Below, one piece after another: positions 5,820 to 5,863 of a stretch of DNA of 5,863 nt. Under the pieces are notes generated by a model. The model ran no database searches, was not told where the DNA came from, and was given only the letters and a program-made list of their open reading frames with translations. Within the stretch, counting starts at the first letter, position 1. Each line of letters opens with the position of its first letter. The stretch is from the NCBI GenBank assembly GCA_030669265.1, contig DAOVDY010000057.1:1-5863 (forward strand), read 5' to 3'. Origin of the DNA: Desulfobacteraceae bacterium (lineage in GTDB: Bacteria > Desulfobacterota > DSM-4660 > Desulfatiglandales > B25-G16). A program made the position numbers and the translations under genes.

Positions 5820-5863
5820 TCCGCTTTTGCCCTTGTCCTGAGAATTTCAGGTATATCCAGGCC

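Larger units (their letters stand above)
5513..5863. other. 351-bp region upstream of glnA, non-coding
   Basis: No supported coding sequence is present on either strand. Besides the promoter, terminator-like hairpin and inverted-repeat element, it holds an A/G-rich stretch on the minus strand at about 5668-5705, just before the element. Near the right edge is a small hairpin, CCTGA-N5-TCAGG (5837-5851), with no T run. The region is therefore mainly the glnA leader and control region. Confidence 0.6.

Noticed and set aside
1..5863. CRISPR array, tRNA or rRNA genes, prophage or defence genes
   Set aside because: No regularly spaced repeats, no cloverleaf or rRNA sequence, and no matching protein families seen on either strand.

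Overview
This window holds five genes of amino-acid and pyrimidine biosynthesis. On the plus strand is the 3' end of pyrB (aspartate carbamoyltransferase), cut by the left window edge. On the minus strand, read right to left, are glnA (type I glutamine synthetase), an asparagine-synthetase-like protein built on a class II tRNA-synthetase fold, argR (arginine repressor) and argG (argininosuccinate synthase). The organism is a bacterium: it has bacterial ArgR, Shine-Dalgarno sequences and sigma70-type promoter motifs. The DNA is somewhat AT-rich. I cannot fix the phylum. GlnA resembles the GSI-alpha type (Bacillus/Thermotoga-like, no adenylylation signature), and the AsnA-like protein resembles archaeal asparagine synthetases. 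Neither is diagnostic.

Layout: pyrB (2-547, +) and argG (671-1936, -) converge on a 123-bp gap. That gap holds a strong start signal leading into a very short ORF, and a hairpin that suits termination of argG. argR (1965-2437, -) lies 28 bp upstream of argG, so the two probably form an argR-argG operon. A 340-bp gap follows, holding the argR promoter region and no convincing gene. Next come the AsnA-like gene (2778-4013, -), a 170-bp gap, glnA (4184-5512, -), and a 351-bp region ahead of glnA. That last region holds a promoter, a terminator-like hairpin and a 133-bp structured element.

Functionally the genes form a nitrogen/aspartate hub. PyrB, ArgG and the AsnA-like enzyme all consume aspartate, GlnA fixes ammonia into glutamine, and ArgR senses arginine.

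Two points stand out. First, argR is not one open frame: its N-terminal 15 codons and the rest of the protein lie in different frames, joined at an A7 run. In the zero frame that run reads A AAA AAA, and 7 nt later comes a perfect 8-bp stem. This is the layout of a programmed -1 frameshift, although a sequencing indel or a real mutation would look the same. Second, the glnA leader contains a 15-bp perfect inverted repeat enclosing two further hairpins. It could be a three-way-junction cis-regulatory RNA or a small terminal-inverted-repeat (MITE-like) element.
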